A DNA stretch of 64,000 nucleotides, from contig NZ_JANKHG010000014.1 in NCBI RefSeq assembly GCF_024623725.1, positions 390,243 through 454,242 of the forward strand, read 5' to 3'. Position numbers and translations under genes: made by a program. Source of the DNA: Limnobacter parvus. GTDB taxonomy: Bacteria; Pseudomonadota; Gammaproteobacteria; Burkholderiales; Burkholderiaceae_B. Each line of letters opens with the position of its first letter. The first letter of the stretch is position 1. The notes under the pieces are model-generated. The model was not told the origin of the DNA. It searched no databases and saw only the letters and a list, made by a program, of their open reading frames with translations. This document shows positions 60,617-64,000 of the stretch, one piece after another.

Positions 60617-61966
60617 CTAGTACCGGCTTCCAAAACCACCCAGAAACACCGCCAACAACATTAATTTATAGCACACCCAACTGTAGACCCTTTCCTTGAC
60701 AGATCGCTCTGCATGTTCATGTGGCTGAATTTGACGGCTGTCGTTTTCAATGGCGTTTACCAGTTCATCGCGAAGCTGGACCGCAAATTCGCGGTTGTAC
60801 ACAATCACATTGGCCTCACGGGCAAACAGGCTACTCAAGGGGTCCAGGTTGGCAGACCCCACGGTAGCCCACTGTGCATCGACCACGGCCACCTTGGCAT
60901 GCAGGAAGCTGGGCAAATACTCGTAAATTTCCACCCCCGCATTCAATAAACTTGAATAAAGGCTTTGCGTTGCGTAATGCTGGAAGCGGTATTCAACACG
61001 CCCCTGCAACAACAATTGCACCCGAACACCCCGCTTGCGCGCTGTCAGAATTGCCTTATGCAAGGTTCGACCCGGTAAAAAATAGGCATTGCTTAAAATA
61101 ACGTTGCGCTGTGCTTTGCCCAACGCCTGGACATAAGCCCTTTCTATTCGACGACGCAAGCGAAAATTGTCTCGCACCGCCAACTGCACCTTCACTTTGC
61201 CCAACTTTTTCGGCGTGGGTGCGGCACGCTGACGAATCAGTGCTCGCTGAAACTTTTCTACACGCTCCTTCCACCAGCTTGAACTGAACGTGTCGGTGAC
61301 CCGCCCACCAGGCCCAATTTGCAACCACAACCACTCCATGTTGTGCCACACGTCTTGAACAACAGGGCCTTGTAGTTGAACAGCAAAATCGTAGCGAGGC
61401 CCCAGGGTTTGATCCAGCAGTTCTTTGTTCACTGCCATCGCGTTGGCACGCATACCACCTGAAGCCGCCCACGATGGCACCCGTTTTTGTTCAGCGCGCT
61501 CGGTGGCCTTCAACAACTCATCGCGCTCGCCGTCGTGATTCATGTCATCAATCAGATTAATGCCGCCCACAAATGCCACTGAATTGTCGACTGCAATAAT
61601 TTTCCGGTGCATGCGCCGCAAGCGACGCGGGTTCAACGTGAACATAAAATTCTCAGGCCGAAAAACCCGCACCTGCACACCCCGCTCCAGCAAGCTGGGC
61701 ACCCAAGTGCGCACACCCTCATGTCCACCAAAGCCGTCCAGCACCAACTGAACCTTTACTCCTCGCTCAACCGCATCGCACATGGCATTAAAAAAAGCCT
61801 CACCGGCTGCATCATCGGCAAAAATATAGGTTTCTATGCGCACTTCCTGCTGCGCCTGTTCAATTGCATTCAATGCAGCCGGAAACAGTTGCGCGCCACC
61901 TTTCAACAACTCAACTGCATTGCCCTCGCGCTCGGGCGAGCTGGCTGGAAGCAGTTTCAGGGCCAT
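60617..61966 (-). CDS. clsB: Cardiolipin synthase ClsB
   Basis: 449 residues, phospholipase D fold with two HKD motifs: MHRKIIAVDNSVAFVGGINL and LHAKVAVVDAQWATVGSANL. N-terminal LPASSPEREGNAVELLKGG and C-terminal hydrophobic segment are usual for ClsB, which makes cardiolipin from phosphatidylglycerol at the inner membrane. It overlaps the YbhP-like gene by 10 bases, the same pairing as E. coli ybhP-clsB. Confidence 0.93.
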   Translation of the reverse strand: MALKLLPASSPEREGNAVELLKGGAQLFPAALNAIEQAQQEVRIETYIFADDAAGEAFFNAMCDAVERGVKVQLVLDGFGGHEGVRTWVPSLLERGVQVRVFRPENFMFTLNPRRLRRMHRKIIAVDNSVAFVGGINLIDDMNHDGERDELLKATERAEQKRVPSWAASGGMRANAMAVNKELLDQTLGPRYDFAVQLQGPVVQDVWHNMEWLWLQIGPGGRVTDTFSSSWWKERVEKFQRALIRQRAAPTPKKLGKVKVQLAVRDNFRLRRRIERAYVQALGKAQRNVILSNAYFLPGRTLHKAILTARKRGVRVQLLLQGRVEYRFQHYATQSLYSSLLNAGVEIYEYLPSFLHAKVAVVDAQWATVGSANLDPLSSLFAREANVIVYNREFAVQLRDELVNAIENDSRQIQPHEHAERSVKERVYSWVCYKLMLLAVFLGGFGSRY

Positions 61967-62751
61967 ATGAATTCCAGGTCGACCACATAGGGGGCATGGT
62001 CTGAAAGCTTGGCCCAGGAATGACCGTGCAACACGGTGGCCTCTTGCACCTTAAAACCCCGGGTGAATACACGGTCTAGCCCCAGCATCGGGAAACGGCT
62101 GGGAAAACTTCCCACGCGCGTTAGTCGATTGTTCTTGTCCAGTGGCATGACTTCCTGGGCGGTCAAGCCCTGCTCCAGAATCGGCCCCAAGCGGCGTTGC
62201 CAGTCGTTGAAGTCGCCTGCCACTACCAAGGGCATATTTTCTGGCACATGGCTGGCCACATGTTCAATCAACTTGTTGGCCTGCCGCACACGGCTGCGGT
62301 ACAGCAAACCAAAGTGCGCAACCATTGCGTGGATTGGCCCGGCTGGCGTCTTCACGCAACAGTGCAACAAGCCACGTTGTTCAAGCCGGTGATCCGATAC
62401 ATCCTGATTCAGCATCCATTCAATTTCATAGCGCGACAACAGTGCATTGCCATGGTGACCATGCGAATACACCGCATTCATGCCATACGCAGTGAAATAC
62501 TGCTGGCTGGCATGGCCCAACAGGTCATCAATGGCTGAAGGCTTCTGGGCAAGAAAATCGTGTTGTCCGGCTTCTGGCCAATGCTCGAATTTCCCCGCGT
62601 GTTTGTCGTGGCGACCTTGTACTTCCTGCAAAAACACCAAATCGGCATCCATGGCATGAATCTGGTCGCGCAGGGCGTGAATGGTCAGGGAGGGCTTTCG
62701 CAGTCCCATCACACCTTTGTGAATGTTGTATGTGGCAATTCGAAGTCGCAT
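61957..62751 (-). CDS. ybhP: Endonuclease/exonuclease/phosphatase-family protein, YbhP-like
   Basis: 264 residues. Metal-dependent phosphodiesterase motifs: LRIATYNIHKGVMG, LVFLQEVQGRH, VAGDFNDWQRRLG and LSDHAPYVVDLEF. The substrate may be a phospholipid or inositol-type phosphate, judging from its constant link with clsB. It overlaps the clsB start and lies after a terminator from nudB. Confidence 0.9.
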   Translation of the reverse strand: MRLRIATYNIHKGVMGLRKPSLTIHALRDQIHAMDADLVFLQEVQGRHDKHAGKFEHWPEAGQHDFLAQKPSAIDDLLGHASQQYFTAYGMNAVYSHGHHGNALLSRYEIEWMLNQDVSDHRLEQRGLLHCCVKTPAGPIHAMVAHFGLLYRSRVRQANKLIEHVASHVPENMPLVVAGDFNDWQRRLGPILEQGLTAQEVMPLDKNNRLTRVGSFPSRFPMLGLDRVFTRGFKVQEATVLHGHSWAKLSDHAPYVVDLEFIWP

Positions 62752-62922
62752 TACTTGTAATACCTAGAAAATGGCGCAGTAAATTACCGATCAAACTTCG
62801 GTCGTGTCACAGACACTGGGTATTGTTACAGTCTAGGGTTACCCCTACACTCAACACATAAATATTGAAATTAGCATACGCAGTTCAAACCACTAATTCG
62901 CAGCAGCTACATACCGTATATG

Positions 62923-62949
62923 AAAAAAGGGGCCCTTGGTGGCCCCTTT
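62923..62949 (-). terminator. Rho-independent terminator after nudB
   Basis: AAAGGGGCC (62926-62934) and GGCCCCTTT (62941-62949) form a stem, and on the minus strand a run of six U follows. It isolates nudB-aspS from the YbhP-like and clsB genes. Confidence 0.85.
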
Positions 62950-62955
62950 GTATTT

Positions 62956-63465
62956 TCAGTACTCAGTGGCGTCAAGCCTGTCGTCCAGCGCCAAAATGGC
63001 CTGTGCATTGTTGGGTGAAAAACAGCGTGCAGCGGCCTGTTGTGCATCCAGCCAAGCATAGCCAATGTGTTCTTTTTCAGCCAGCTTCGGTACAAAATCC
63101 GCCGGTACACACACCATGAACCAATGCTCGGTGTTCTGCGTGACACCTTGCGGGTACCGGTGGCGCCAGTGTTCAAAAATTTCATACTGCAAACTGTGTG
63201 GCCATGGCCGAAGCACGCCAGGCTGCAGCAACTCAGCCAAAGTGGCGTCTGCCACAGTGGGGGCCAGCACAGGCATCGCCTTGAATCCGGTTTCTTCATC
63301 CAGCTCGCGAACAGCCGCTTGCAAAGGCAGTTCGTCCGGAAAATCAAGGCTGCCAGTCACTGATTGCCAAAACCCGGCTTTGTCAGCCCGCTCGATCAAT
63401 AAAAAATCCCCGTGGGGGCTGACCATCACAACCAGCACCGACACGGGGATTTTATTACCGCTCAA
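62956..63465 (-). CDS. nudB: Dihydroneopterin triphosphate diphosphatase
   Basis: 169-residue Nudix hydrolase from a TTG with AAGGCAGG upstream. The Nudix box is complete: from SLDFPDELPLQAAVRELDEE to TGF, with the metal-binding Glu pair. FWQSVTGSLDF and EHWRHRYPQGVTQNTEHWF are close to E. coli NudB, which acts in folate synthesis. It sits six bases after the aspS stop, a pairing often seen in beta- and gammaproteobacteria. Confidence 0.9.
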   Translation of the reverse strand: MSGNKIPVSVLVVMVSPHGDFLLIERADKAGFWQSVTGSLDFPDELPLQAAVRELDEETGFKAMPVLAPTVADATLAELLQPGVLRPWPHSLQYEIFEHWRHRYPQGVTQNTEHWFMVCVPADFVPKLAEKEHIGYAWLDAQQAAARCFSPNNAQAILALDDRLDATEY

Positions 63466-63471
63466 CCTGCC

Positions 63472-64000
63472 TTACCCCGCAATCTTGGGTTCAGCCTGAC
63501 GCAAGCGAATGTGCAGTTCGCGCAACTGTTTTTCGTCCACTGGGCTTGGTGCCTGGGTTAGCAGGCATTGTGCACGTTGGGTTTTCGGGAACGCGATTAC
63601 ATCGCGAATGCTTTCCGCGCCGCTCATCATGGTCACAATTCGGTCCAGGCCAAAGGCCAAACCACCATGAGGGGGCGCACCATATTGCAAAGCATCCAGC
63701 AGGAAACCAAATTTAGCGGCCGCTTCTTCTTCCGAAATATTCAAGGCACGGAACACCTTGCTTTGTACCTTTTCCTTGTGAATACGCACAGAGCCACCGC
63801 CCAGTTCCCAACCATTCAGAACCATGTCATAAGCCTTGGCAATGCACTTGCCAGGGTCGGTGGTCAAGTAATCTTCATGACCATCTTTCGGGCTGGTGAA
63901 CGGGTGGTGGCAAGCCACCCAACGACCCGCTTCCTCGTCCAGCTCGAACATCGGGAAGTCGATCACCCACAGGGGCTCCCATTTGCCCTGAACCAGGCCC
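63472..64000 (-). CDS. aspS: Aspartyl-tRNA synthetase, C-terminal part (5' end outside window)
   Basis: 175 codons of the class II synthetase catalytic core are visible: [47 protein letters not shown] and the motif 3 [20 protein letters not shown], ending [10 protein letters not shown]. The bacterial GAD-domain type is assumed because its N-terminal half lies beyond the right edge. Charges tRNA-Asp (and perhaps tRNA-Asn). Confidence 0.97.
   Translation of the reverse strand, partial: GLVQGKWEPLWVIDFPMFELDEEAGRWVACHHPFTSPKDGHEDYLTTDPGKCIAKAYDMVLNGWELGGGSVRIHKEKVQSKVFRALNISEEEAAAKFGFLLDALQYGAPPHGGLAFGLDRIVTMMSGAESIRDVIAFPKTQRAQCLLTQAPSPVDEKQLRELHIRLRQAEPKIAG

Noticed and set aside
1-64000. CRISPR arrays, insertion sequences, tRNA or rRNA genes
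   Set aside because: No spaced direct repeats, transposase motifs or T-loop-like tRNA sequences were found in the gaps between genes.

Overview
The window is a gene-dense stretch of a Gram-negative chromosome: lipopolysaccharide inner-core genes, a Spy/Cpx envelope-stress module, TolC, tripartite tricarboxylate transport (Tct) genes, beta-oxidation genes and an aspS-nudB-ybhP-clsB order typical of Burkholderiales. Gene content and protein style fit a betaproteobacterium, most likely Burkholderiales and perhaps Limnobacter-like; that placement is from memory of families, not from a search. No transposase, phage gene, CRISPR array, tRNA or rRNA was seen.

Layout. 0-6 kb (minus): a dense run ilvE, zinc-finger protein, waaF, purU, NTF2-like protein, YheT hydrolase, an unknown gene and an S1C protease cut by the left edge, with several 4-base start/stop overlaps. 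6-12 kb: a TetR gene, a Pcm-type methyltransferase and a TolC-type channel (plus), then waaA-waaC (minus) and a core glycosyltransferase (plus). 12.0-12.5 kb: a non-coding stretch holding a 200-nt folded element that looks like 6S RNA and a second folded element. 12.5-18 kb (minus): a glutamate/aspartate ABC transporter (gltIJKL), aspartase and a HypT-like LysR regulator, an aspartate-use locus. 18-23 kb: an Atm1-type ABC exporter, SDR, GNAT, a membrane coiled-coil protein, a YciA-type thioesterase and a GntR regulator. 23.5-26.5 kb (minus): tctCBA. 26.9-29.4 kb: small stress-type genes (ribbon-helix-helix-like, GlsB, DUF2007 with a G10 tract at its start, hemerythrin, BON lipoprotein, phasin-like).

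29.5-39 kb (minus): a fatty-acid beta-oxidation locus: TetR regulator, FadE, FadB with reversed domain order, FadA, enoyl-CoA hydratase, thioesterase, then a PQQ-type sugar dehydrogenase fused to a membrane domain. 39-43 kb: DoxX and two pairs of orphan paralogues. 41-45.7 and 56.9-60.6 kb: the two halves of a ligase-associated DNA-damage (LDD) system, pdeM and an Lhr-type helicase in one, and a ligase, MBL exonuclease and a coupled DUF429 protein in the other. 45.7-52.4 kb: an atuABC-like acyclic-terpene/acyl-CoA carboxylase locus, a secreted Pro/Ala-rich protein, and a TetR-GNAT-small-gene operon. Three near-identical 16-bp palindromes tie the atu genes to that TetR operon. 52.4-57 kb: carbonic anhydrase, an outer-membrane protein, and a Spy/CpxP-like gene divergent from a response regulator/histidine kinase pair with exact CpxR boxes between them. 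60.6-64 kb (minus): clsB, a YbhP-like phosphodiesterase, nudB and the 3' part of aspS.

The most interesting items are the structured RNAs at 12.0-12.45 kb, the two orphan paralogue families at 39.7-42.9 kb, the DUF429 gene coupled to the LDD ligase, the shared atu operator set, the Cpx-type module and the G10 tract.
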